Under the pieces are notes generated by a model, which did no database searches, was not told where the DNA came from, and was given only the letters and a program-made list of their open reading frames with translations. The position numbers and the translations under genes are program-made. This document shows, one piece after another, positions 1 to 12,800 of a DNA stretch of 64,000 nucleotides; the stretch's first letter is position 1; the number at the start of each line of letters is the position of its first letter. Origin of the DNA: Tridacna crocea (lineage: Eukaryota > Mollusca > Bivalvia > Cardiida > Cardiidae). Location: positions 51,944,962 through 52,008,961 of the forward strand of contig OX031062.1 of NCBI GenBank assembly GCA_943736015.1. The letters are read 5' to 3'.

Positions 1-229
1 TAACTCTTTGTCAAAGAAGCCCTTGTTTTCATGACCTCAGGATAGAAGCCTGTAGAAAACATTGTGGGAAAAGGAGAAAATGCTGGTAACCAGCATTTTC
101 TCCTTTGCCCACAATGTTTTCTACTCTGCTATAAAACAAATTTCAGTTTTTGAGTTATGTTTCTTTTGCTGTCTGCAAGTGCTTTCAATTTGGACCAGTC
201 TAAAATTTTGTTGTTTGGTAAAGAGTTAA
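1..229 (+). mobile_element. TTAA palindromic MITE, left edge cut
   Basis: Short arm left, long arm right, ending GGTAAAGAGTTAA. Central hairpin AAGGAGAAAATGCTGGTAAC and its complement. Family traits: TTAA at both ends, 10-bp tip CCCTTTACCA, about 60-bp near-perfect hairpin at the centre, no coding capacity. Confidence 0.85.
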
Positions 230-353
230 TACATCTATAATTATGTGGTGATTTGCTTGTTGTTATTGAACATGGAGATGCATTCAGCCCTCTTATGCAG
301 GAGCATGGCTCATGTATATTCTTTATATTAAAATATCAAAAACAAAAACTTAC

Positions 354-867
354 GAAAATGAGGTATAACAGAATGGGTAGATTCTAATGTATTCCACATA
401 GGTCACATATGGTAGATCAAAAGTCAAGGTCGCTGTGGAAGACTGTGCTATGTAGGCATCTTGTACTTTTGCAGTTCCATCCCAAAACATGTAGGATAGC
501 GGATACACAGGGTTATAATAGTAGTTAATGATATGGTGAGCCTTTGGGAGGGCATCAGTTGTGACATTTATGCCGCTATGAGTGTAGAAAACCATTGACG
601 GATAACTCGTGGTAGAGTAGTAATTTCCAGTGAGGTTCAGTCGTTCAACCAGATAGATTCGATTGCTAGCTGTATGTCCATTATTATCCATAATCAGGTG
701 GTGGTAATTTGGTTGGACATTCAGAGAGTTGATATAAACTGTTCCCGAGCCACCATACTGGTATGGGCCTTTTCCTCCATGGATGAGATATTCGCCAGTA
801 AAGTGGTTGTAGTCTGTGTGATAGATAGCAATTCTACCTCCTCCACCACCTCCTCCATTCGTTCCAC
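354..867 (-). CDS. Exon 36 (blocks D-E and start of second discoidin-like domain)
   Basis: Acceptor TTTTAG/GTGGAA, donor TTTTC/GTAAGT; phase 1-2, 514 bp. GGGGGGRIAIYHTDYNHF and GGSGTVYI, then HHLIMDNNGH. From about position 560 downwards it resembles exon 23: SYMFWDGTAKVQDAYIA, then ATLTFDLPYVTYVEYIRIYP (compare LTITLSQEYFINHVKIYP). The rest of this domain lies left of the window. Confidence 0.88.
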
Positions 868-3800
868 CTAAAATAATGGTCCACCAATAACTACAGTGGT
901 TACAACACTATCACAGCTTCATAGGTCCTTGCAGGAATTGGGTTTTGAAAATATTGTAGGAAAAAAGGGAACTACTTGTAAAAAGCAATTGCACCTTATA
1001 CTACAATCTTTTCTGTCCCATGCATGAAAAAACATTTTCTTTTCCTTTTCTATACTTTTCATTTGTGTCACTTTTCATAGTTCATTCTTTGTCAAACAAT
1101 AAAAAAGATTCCCTTTAACTCTTTACTGAATGATAAAATTTCAGACTTGTCCTAATTGAAGCATTTGCAGACAACAAAGTAAATGTGAATCAGAAATTAA
1201 ATTTTGACTTTGGAAGCGTTGAAAACATTATGAGAATAGGAGAAAATGCTGGTTACCAGCATTTTCTCCTTTTCCCACAATGTTTTCAAAAGCTTTTCTT
1301 ATCAGGGTCGTTAAAAGTCAGGATTGTGTGGTAAAGAGTTTACCAGACTAGGTAATTTTGGTTTGCTGAAATTGAAAGAGTTTGCGGACCACAAATTTTG
1401 AGATTTTAGGCCAAAAATGGTGGTATTTTTATCTGTAAGGGAAGAAAACACTGTGGAAAATGGAGAAAATGCTCATAATGAGCATTTTCTCCTTTTTCCA
1501 GTGTTTTCAAACACCTTCAACCTCAGAGCCGTAAAGAACAGGGCTTATCTGGGAAAGGGTTATTATCTTGCTAAAGCTGAAATAAAGTTTGGACAAAATA
1601 TAGGAACCAACAGTAAATTCACCTTTAATATACATGTACGATTAAATTTTCATTTTCAATCTTTTACAACACAACCCCATGTTCTATTGACCCTCAGGAA
1701 AATCTTTTTAAAAGCATTGTGGGAAAAGGAAAAAATTCTGGTAACCAGCATTTTTTTCTTTTTCCCACCATGTTTTCTACCCAATCAAAGACAAATTCGA
1801 ACATTTGAACAATTCATTCCTCAACTATAACTGCTTCAATTTGGACAAGTACAAACTCTCGTTTTGTGGTAAACAGTTAAACAAATCTAAAATATTATGG
1901 TGTAGTACAAAGATACACAAACAAACAACTACAAACCATTTCCTCCAGTAGATTCTATACTCCCAGTTCCATCTAGATGGTAGGTCAGAATATAGATCGA
2001 GCCTCCAGCTCCACCACCTGCCTTGGAATCCCCACCAGTCTCTCCATTAGAGTGGAGTCTTCCTTCAATTCTGAAGTTTTCATTGACATATAATTGCATG
2101 ATTCCTGCAAAAAAAAATAGTGCCTCAATAGATATTACCTTATTCAATCACTATACAGGATAGTCCCAGACCTACCTAAACTTGTGAAAAATACAAGCAT
2201 GCATTCATTTGAAAGAAGAAAAATATCTATTTTCAACCATATCAAACTCAATATGAAAAAGAAGTATTTGTTTATAATTAACCCTTTACCACACAACAAA
2301 ATTTTAGACCAGTCCAAATTGAAAGTATTTGCAGATGACAACGTGGCTCATATTAAATGTTTTTTCTTCCATAGGGTAGAAAACATTGTGGGAAAAGGAG
2401 AAAATGCTGATAACCAGCATTTTCTCCTTTTCCCACAATGTTATCAAAAGCTTTCTCTTTCATGGGTGTTAAAAGTCGTCATTGTGTGGTAAAGGTTTAA
2501 TTGGTACCTTCGTTACTGTTTTTTAACAAATCAGAGAAAAAAAAAATCAGATTACAGTCAAACCTGGTGATCCGTCCACCTCCATTCAGCGTGAACCTCC
2601 ATTTAGCGGCCAGTTCAATGTCCCCCCCCCCCCACAATCAATTTTACTCTACATTGAACCTTTTTCAACAAGCACCTTTAAAACGCACGCAACGGCCGCC
2701 GAAATTGTGTCCCGTTTTTCAAAACACCCTGGTAAGTAGCGGCCAATAACCAACGGAAGTCGGACTGCCAAAATTAAAATTTCACGCCTAGTGTACTTCT
2801 CACGTTCAACCGTTTTCGGATGAACAACCAAAGTGTCAAAATCGAACAATCATATACACACGTTGCCAATTAACAGGTGATTGCATATTACCTGATTACC
2901 TCGAGAACGTGTTATTTTGATGCAAATGATGATTTCGTAAGCTATTATACCCGATTTGTCACAAATTTTAAAGTTCGAAATCACGTGTAAATTACCCGAG
3001 TCAGATAACGAAAAATGTCTTTCAACTTTCGATTTAATCCGACATTACTGTAATGATTATATAACGCAATAATAAAGAAGCTGTTTCGCCTTTTTTTGTT
3101 TGTTTTGTTTTAATTTTTCTAAAGGGTGAGAAATGATTAAAGAAAACTGTCCTAACAACCGATTGTACCCAAATTAGTATAGGTAATTACATTTGCCGGT
3201 GTTTCAGAAATTGTCTTTCATTACGTTAATTTTTGACGATTACCCGGACGTCCTGTTGTCATTGACCAGTAAACCTACGATTGTTTGACCTTTTTGCCCA
3301 ATCATCTTTCGACCATTCGATTATTTTGATTGATGATTATTCCAAAGATGCAGATTTCTTATGTTTTGACCCTAAGATCTGTCTATTGTATTATTACATG
3401 CAACTCGAGACTGTTAATATCTAATCATGGCTTCTGCCAAGAGAAAAGTGTTGACATTAGAACGTAGAGTGGAAGTAATTAGACTTTTAAAATCTGGAAA
3501 GAGTTCTCGGATTCTAGCCGAACAATTTGAACTTGGGTTTGCACATGTACTTGTACATGGGGACATGTAACACCCCCCCCCCCTCCCCCCTTTATAAATT
3601 TTTAGGAAAAGATAACCCCGAGACCATCTTGCGTGATGGACCTCTTTTAAGCAAGCACCTGTCTTAAGCAAGCAATTTTGGAAGGTCCCTTGACCGCTTG
3701 CTTAAGACAGGTTTGACTGTATACTCTTTAAAATCTCACCTCCTCCACGACCACCATTCCCAGATGGTGAGTTACCTCCACCTGATCCCATTTCCTCAGG

Positions 3801-6800
3801 ATAATAGATCGAGTCATATGAATAGCCCGAAAAATATCCACCTTTGGATCGTCCCCCTCGGCCCCCATGACCTCCACCAGATCCCCCACCTTCGTAGCTA
3901 TTGGCGTTTCTTCCTGCACCAAGGCCACTGCCACCTGGAAATCCTGTGTGATCCGCATGAAATTCACCTGAAATATAAAACAAAGTAATACAGCAGAAAC
4001 ATAATATTAATACAAAAGGTATATGCAAGGAAATTAATCCTGGTTATACGTAAATTAGGATTTTTTACACACACATACAAAACTTGAAACTTAAATGTAA
4101 TCTAACCCATAACCAGTTGATCTTGGAGTGGAAGGCTTTTGAAAACATTTTAGATTAAAAGGAGAAAATCCTAGAGAACAACAATATTTCTTTTCCTCTA
4201 TATGTTTTCTTCTTGTACATCAACAAATTTTCATCATTTGAGTCACATCTAATTTGTTGCCTACATATGCTCTCAATGTTGATGACTCAAAAATGTTCTT
4301 CTTTGGGTGAAAGACGAAACAAATGCTGGTAACCAGCATTTTTTCCTTTTCCCACAATATTTTTTCTACCCTTTTCACAAAAAATTTCAATTTTTCAGTC
4401 ACATTTGAGACTGAAAAATTGTCATTTGCAAATGATTTCAATTTTGACTTTTTGAAATTTTCGTCATTTGGTAAAGAGTTAACATGTGATCTTGAGTCTT
4501 CATCAAGTTGACCGTAAAGGCTTTTGAAAACACCCTAGGGAAGGAGCCAATGCTGAATACTCACATTTTCCTTTTTTCCCCCACAATGTTTTCTAAAGCC
4601 TTCGGCTCAGATTTCTTAAAAGTTAGAATTCTGTGGTTAAGGATTAAACTAGTTACCAGAAAGATCTACTGTAACATTTGTAGCATTCAGTCGTAGGTTG
4701 TTGGTCCTTACAACACCATTTCCATTCACAATCAATCTCACCACCTCCAGGTTCATCTGTTTTTCTGCAGCAAGTGGTTCAAATCTGCCACCTGCTTTAA
4801 CTGAGATGTTTGTAGCTACCACATGCCCTTCTTCATAGCCGTGACTGTTTGCATAGGACCAGACATATAACTTGCCCTCGTTTTCTATTGTAATATCATC
4901 CATTCCTTCTATTGTTCCATTCACTTCTGCCCAAACTTCACGCAGGGTGACTCGATTTGGTACCTCTATCCTGCTGTATCTATAATTTCAGAGAGATTTT
5001 TGCATTGGTTAATTTACCCCTTATCAGACAACAAAATTTGATATGTTACTACTCAAGGCAATTTAGGATTACTATTTAAAAGTACCTCAATTATAGAATT
5101 TGTCTTTCAAAGTGTAGAAATCAGCAAATACACTGTTATCAGTTCTTTTGTTCATTTCTTTTCACAATGTTTTCTAAACCATTTTTCCACAAGAATGTAA
5201 AAACACAGGACCTTGTACTACAGTAAAGATCTAATGAATGATCAAAATAGCATCCATTGTCAAAATTCCTGGAAATGTGGAAAGAACTATAATTACTTAA
5301 TACTAAGTCTGTTACTATTAAAGAAAGAAAATGGAAATTATCAGCGTGTACTAAAGATCTGGATATTAACCCATTACCTTATAATCACTGCTTTTGACAA
5401 CCCAGAGAAAGAAGCCTCTAGAAAACATTGTGGGAAAAGGAGAAAATGCTGGTAACCAGCATTTTCTCCTTTTTCCAAAATGTTTTCTACCCTTCACAAA
5501 ACAAATTACAAAATTTCAGTCACTTTTTTTCTTCTTCTGCAAATGCTGTTGATTTGGACAAACCTAAAATTTTGTTGTTTGGTAATGAGTTAAAAGTTTT
5601 AAACCTGTTTTTGTCCAAATTATCTGGCAGAGAAGCCTATATTGTAGATCCAAGATTAAACTGCATGTTCTGTAAGGTCTGATGAAATATGCAGCTGTTT
5701 TATACATCCACCTACGTCCATGATTCATGCAAATAAGCCATGAACTGGCAGTCAATCTGTGGAGATATTTATGGTTAATAAAAACTACATCATACTAACT
5801 GTCGTTTGATTTCTCATTGCTTCTATATATTTTAACTGTTCACCGTTAAATCAAACTTTGTTCACATTCTTTTTCTTGATGTACCTGAGGAAAAAGGCTT
5901 TTGAAAACATTACTGGAATAAAAGAAGAAATGGTGGTGATCAGAATCTTCACCTTTTCACACAATATTGTCTACCCTTTCAAAGACAACAGCATCCTTTC
6001 AATCATATTTGACTTGTTTTCTGCGAATGCTTTCAGATTGAATGTGTCTAAAATTTAGTCATTTGGAAAAGAGTTAACACAAACCTGTAAGAAGCTAGAT
6101 TGACTGCCATGTACACATCCACTTCTGTAAACCCAAATGTCTGATTTTTCCCAGCATGCAGAACACCCGTCCTGTCACCAGAAAGAAAAGACACTCTAAC
6201 ATCGATCACTTCCTCCTCTGTATCGCTAAGAATAGCAACATGGGCATTTCCACTGACCTCCAAAAACTGAAAGCTGTAGAAGAAACTGTTATTATAGAGC
6301 CAAGTCACACCTCCAGATCTGGAAATGTCTGCGTACTCTCCATTGAGAAGGTTGACTAGCTCCCCTGATCCAAATGCTGTTTCTCTGGGGTATGTATTTC
6401 CATTGTTGTCGATTAATAACTTCTGGTGCAGCAGTGATCCTGTGGTTAAATTTCTTGCTTCTATATATGACGTTCCTGCACCACCTGACTCACTAGCACT
6501 TGACCCTACAAAAAACAACAAGAGCATCAAATGTGGGTGCCAATGCTTCGCTGCAGTTGCTTTCAGAAATAGATTAATTGATTTTCAATGAAAATTTTAT
6601 GTCGAAAAGCGCATTACCATGTCATAAATATTATAGATGGTCTCCTGCCCCTGTTTTACCATTTTCCCTCTTTATTGTTAACAAATAGTCTCAATTTGAA
6701 ATTTATATCTTTGGTATTGACAGATATATTATAAAACATCAAAGTTTTTTCAGGAAGACAAGAATGCATATGACAACAGGGCTACAACAGTACTTTGATG

Positions 6801-9800
6801 ATTCTCAAAACATAGCCAAGATAAAAATGTCTGTTTTTTTAACCCTTTCCCAAACAAGCCCGGGTTTTTACTTGTCTGCAGTAAAAGTCTTTTATAAACA
6901 GTGTGGGAAAAAGAGAACTTGATTGTAACGAGCAATTTCTCCTTTTCCCAGTGTTCTCTACTCTTTTTGAGAACTTGCTGCCATTTTCTCCAAATCTAAA
7001 ATAGTCATCTGCAAACTCTTTTGTTTTGGAAGAGTCCAAAATCTGTTGTTTGGGAAAGGGTTAAATGTTTCAATTTCACCTTTTCCCAGATGCAGTTACT
7101 GTTTGCAATGATGGCCTTTGAAAAGATACTGGCAGGCAAAGACATTGCTTACAATGAGTCATTTTTAGATATCTTAATGTTTTCTTCTCTGCATATCAAG
7201 CAATGCTAATATTCTCCTTGATATGGGGCATATATTCATTTTAGAATTAGCTATACTTGTTATAAACAATAGTGTTTGTTTGAGATTGAAAAAATGCTTT
7301 TTATCAAACAAATCATTTAAAAAAAATCTTGTATTGATCAAGTTACTAAATACTAGTTACATTAACCCATTACCATACAAATCCCTACTTTTGACGACCT
7401 TGAGTAAGAAGCCTTTAGAAAACATTGTGGGAAAATGTTTTCTACACCTCTCAAAACAAATTTCTAATTTTAAGTCACATTTTTTTCATCATCTGCGAAT
7501 GCTTTCGATTTGAACCAGCCTAAAATATTGTCGTTTGATAAAGGGTTAAGCAAATAAAAGGCTTTTATATGACAAATTATAAAAGTGGCACTTAGCGCAA
7601 CAAAGTACAACAACATGGTTCATATAAAACAAACTATAACAGTAGCTTTGTTACCAAACAATCATGTTTTCATGCCAGTGAGGAAAAATACTTTTGAAAC
7701 CATGGAAGGAAAAGTAGAAAGATGCTGGTAATCTGTAGTTTCTCCTTTTACCTCCTTAACCCTTTACCACACAATGACGATTTTTAAAGACCCTGAGGTA
7801 GAAGCCTTTTAAAAACATTGTGAATCTACCCTTCCCAAATGAAACTTCAGTCACTTTTATTTTGTTGTCTGCAAATGCTTTCAATTTGGACAAACCTAAA
7901 ATATTGTCGTTTGGTATTGAGTTAACAGACAAATCTCTTGATTTCAATTTCACATTTCAAATACATTTGATTGGGGAAACTTTATTGTTAACTCTTTACC
8001 ACACAATCCCGACTTTTAACGACCCTGAGAAAGAAAGCCTTTGAAAACATTGTGGGAAAAGGAGAAAATGCTGGTAACCAGCATTTTCTCCTTTTCCCGC
8101 AATGTTTTCTACCCTTTCCAAATCAATTTTCATTTTTTGATTCACATTTATGTTGTTGTCTGCAAATGGTTCCAAATTGGACTAGTCCAAAATTTTGTCA
8201 TTTGGTACAGAGTTAAATGAAGAGTTATATGTACATGTAGCAATTTAAGATACAATAGTGGCTCTATATGGCATACAACATTCAAAAAAGGGCATTTGGT
8301 TTTCAGTTGTTTGTGTGATTTTCTGTTTTGCGGAAGTCTACTGTAGCACAAAATCAAATGTAGTTGTAAAGTGCCGTCTCAACTTAGCCTGTGCGGTATG
8401 CCCAGGCTAATCCGCTACTATAATTTACGCAAATGTCCAAATGCCTCTTTTTGCAAGCCATATATAACATATCAAAAAGGCCTTAGATGTAACAACTTCT
8501 TCAGATATTACAAACCTCCATGAGCCTTTAATGTTATATTGAACTTTTTGATATTTTCACAATGGACAGCAATGCGCCCTCCGGCTCCACCCCCTCCAGC
8601 AAGACCAGAGGATCCGCCTCCATTTCCACCATTGGCTGTAATTGTTCCATGACCAATTATTTCTGTGCACTCTATGTATACAGAACCACCAGAACCTCCA
8701 CCTGCAAGTACATGTTCTGATTTACTCATCATGCTTAGCAACCCCTGAATTCTTTTCTTTTTAACTTATTACCACACAACAAAATTTTAGACTGGTTCAA
8801 ATTGAAAGCATTTGCAGATGACAAAATAAAGGTGAATGAAAAGTTGAAATTTATTCTGGGAAGGGTAGAAAACACTGTGGGAAAAGGAGAAAATGCTGGT
8901 TACCAGCATTTTCTAATGCTGGTTACCAGCATTTTCTCCTTTTCCTACAGTGTTTTCAAAAGGCTTCTTTCTCAGGGGCATCAAAAGTAGCTATTGTTTG
9001 GTAATGGGTTAATCTAGCATAAGACCACTTTCAAAAATTCTGGAAAAGGAGAAAGGGCTCTAAATGCGTAATTCCTCATTAAGCTTAAGATTTTTTATTG
9101 CATTTTTTCATTAAATTTAAATACATCTTAATTCTGAATTTCAAGGTTATTTTCAGTCATCTGCTCCAAATTCATGCAGAATGTTATCATAATGTAATAA
9201 TTATTTCTGATACATCAGTAACACACACTTAACCCTTTCCCAAACAAGCCCTTGTTTTTACGTGTCTGCAGTTCAAGTCTTTTGAAAACGCTGTGGGAAA
9301 AGAAGAAATTGCTCGTAGCAAGCAATTTCTCCTTTTCCTACGGTGTTTTCTACCCATTTGGAGAAGTCTCTGCCATTTTTATCGAATTTAAAATTGTTGT
9401 CTGCAAACTCTTTGAGTTTGCAAGAGTCTAATATTTGTCGTTTGCGAAAGGTTAAATTCTCCCTAGATGGTGTTAACCTTTTTTCTGCTAAACAATAAAA
9501 ACTATATCTTTAAGTTGGCTGTAAAAAACCCAAATATTACTTTTCAAAGTTACGTTTAGGTGAATAATATCTTCTTATTGGACAGTATAGATCCAAGATA
9601 AGACTGCACATTCTGTGCAGTCTGATTTTGAACTATGTTGTTCACTAAAGATCAGTGAGTCACTCTCAGCAGAGTTATGGGTTTATGAGATGAAAACTTT
9701 CCAGCTCATCAGCTTCCACAAAGAGTTTTCTCCACTGGACAAAAAAATTGGGACAAGCATGTGGGTCAGGTAAATAAGAAGAGCCATGCTATAGCATGAC

Positions 9801-12800
9801 TTAAAAATAAAGTGACCAACAAGTTCCAAAGCACGGGACAGGATTAAAAAAAAAGACTAGTTTCAATTCTTGCTTATCATGGATTTTTGAATAACAAGGA
9901 AAATCTTATCGTAAAGTAAAAGGACAAATTCATAATTCGATGTTATTGAACACTTTGTGACTTCCTCTAGTAACTCTTTACCAAATGACAAAATCGTACA
10001 CTTGTCCCAATTGAAAGCATTTGCAGATGACAATAAATGTGGCTAGAAAAATGAAATTTGCCATGGAAGGGTAGAAAACATTGTGGGAAAAATAGAAAAT
10101 GATGGTAACCAGCATTTGCTACTTTTCCTACAATTTTTTCAAAAGGATTCTTTCTCAGGGTTGTAAAAAGTCGGGATTGAGTGTGAAATAGTTAAGCATT
10201 GTATCTGTGTACTTTTTTCTCTCATAAAACATACCATACCAAGTTTTCCCTATCAAATGAATTAATATTGGCATTAAGCTATGGTATAAAGTAGTTCCAT
10301 ATAAGAATTCATAGTTCATCGATACAAATTAATTAACAGTTAATTGGAAACTATTTTCATAATAGGGTTAGACTCATGCCACAGAGAAAACTTGGTCTCC
10401 TTCATGAAATTTTTGTACAATACCTTTAACTTATACATTACGAACAACCAAGTTTTATCTTATAGGCAAACTTAGATCATATGTATACCTGCTCCTGCAT
10501 CAAATCTAGTATCTGGCGCCAATCCATTCACAGAGATGGTTCCATCTATATCAATATGTGTGCTCTCAAGCCACAATGCTCCACCCCCTGTTCCTCCAGA
10601 ATACTTCAGAATAGGGCTGTTACCATATGGATTATCACCGAAATAGATTTCCCCTGTGGAAATAAAAAAGTTGATGCTAAATCTATCACATCCCCTGAGA
10701 GCTGTGACAGATAGCGGTTCTCATTTTTATATGTTAGTTGATCATAAAACTAAGGGGTCTGTAGCATAAAGCATACAAAAGTGTTACAAAAATAAAGTTG
10801 TATGCATGAAATGTGATTTCTTCATTAATTTTGAGATGTCAAGTTTTTCATATATTCATCTTCAAATTTGTCAAATACCTGTGACAATTACATGTCCACC
10901 ATCTTACCAAGGTGCAGAAAATTCAAAACAATAGCAAGATCAAAATAGAATCTTTATTTATAGAAGTTGTACACTTGGAAAGCCAAAGTTTTGACTTGGG
11001 TCTTTTGGTAAAACTGTCTAAGATTTCAATTTGGTTGAGTTCACCTTTCTTTATTTTTTTATTTAACTCTTTACCACAGAATCCCGACTTTTAACAACCC
11101 TTAGAAAGAAGCCTTTTGAAAATACTGTGGGAAAAGGAGAAAATGCTTGTAACCAGCATTTTCTCCTTTTCCCACAGTGTTTTCTACCCTTCCCAAAATA
11201 AATTTCCATATTTAAGTTGTTTAAGTCGCATTTATTTTGATGTCTGCAAATGTTTTCGATTTGGAACAGTCCAAAATTTTGTCATTTGGTAAAGAGTTGA
11301 TGAAGGGTTAGCTCTTTCAGCATAAAGTTCATGTAAATAAACTCTACCCTTTTACTGTCTAAAAATATTATCCACTAAAGCTGAAAAAAATTCTATCTTA
11401 CAGATTTGACTAAACAAGTGGATGTTATAGATCTGAGATCAGACTACATTCTGTGCAGTATGATCTTTATCTATGTCATACACAAAAGTTTATGGTTTTT
11501 TTTATGGGTTTAGAATATTATATCTCTCCTACCTGCTATCATTTTACCTAGGGTTTAGACTATCATATCTCTTGTACCTGCTGTCATTTAACTTACCAAA
11601 GTATCTACCAAATCCACCTGCAGAGCCATATTGCGACGGTGAAAACAGAGAATCATATCCAACACCCACGGTTATACCAGATGAACCACGGCCACCACTT
11701 CCACCATGCCCTGCACCACTTCCTCCACTTGTAGATCCTAAGTAAACATCCTTTCTGTTTAGTATTCTTTTACAAAACAATCATCTTGGTTTAAACATAT
11801 TTATTTTACATCGATTGAGAAACAAGTTCTTACAACTTATACTAATCTCTCTCGATTCTGCTTCCTGGGAACTACACCGGTACTCGCGCTGAATGTGTGG
11901 GCCAATGAAAAATCCCAAAGTTGACACCCGCTCCCGGCTATCGAACTCAGGACCTATAGGTTATGAGGCCGACGCTCTACCTCACGACCACGAACACCAC
12001 AATCATCTTCTACTCCTTTACCAAGTGACATTTTTTTATTTTATCCAAATCCTAGCCATTTACAGACCATAAATTAAGTGTGTCTAAAATGATGGAAACT
12101 GTGTATGAAAGGGAAGGCAATATAATGGAAATGAAGAAAATACTTGTTACCTGCATTTTCTCCTTTTCCTACAATGTTTCCAAAAGCCTCTTTCCTAAAG
12201 GCTGTGAAAACTCAAAATTGTGTGGTAAAACAGCCTTCTGGAAAAAGGTTTTAGAAAACTCTGGAGAAGGAAAAAATGCAGGTTGGTAACCTAGCTGACC
12301 ATTTTCTTCCATCTTCCATTTCAACAATGTTTTACTATTCTTTCCAAAAAATCCCACCAAATAAATTGCGTCCTCAAAGCATATTAACCAGCACTCAAGC
12401 ACAATACAGTTATTTCCACAATCTGATCCTTTTTATTACAAAATCTATATGCTAACTGGAAAATTCCAACCAAACCCTCTGATGCAAAGAGCAGAAGCTT
12501 CACTCCCGCAGCACTTATTCTTTTAGACATATGTACATTTGTCCAACCTGAAAGCAATTGCAGATGACAATTTAAATGAAACTCAATTGATCGTTCTAAG
12601 ATATAAAGGGAAAAATTTTGTCAAAAATATTTTGAGGGTTACCTGCCCTTGTTGTAAGGGTAATCCTTTCAGTAGCTAATGCTAGCCCACGTTTAAAGCA
12701 AATTAACTCAACAAGACAGAGATATCAGTAACTGTAAAGATTTAAACCTTTACCAAACGACAAAAATTTAGACTAGTTCAAATCAAAATGATTTGCAGAA

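Noticed and set aside
2501-2849. Two overlapping short frames on opposite strands
   Set aside because: They span the left end of the Tigger-type element and its poly-C tract and show no family signature.
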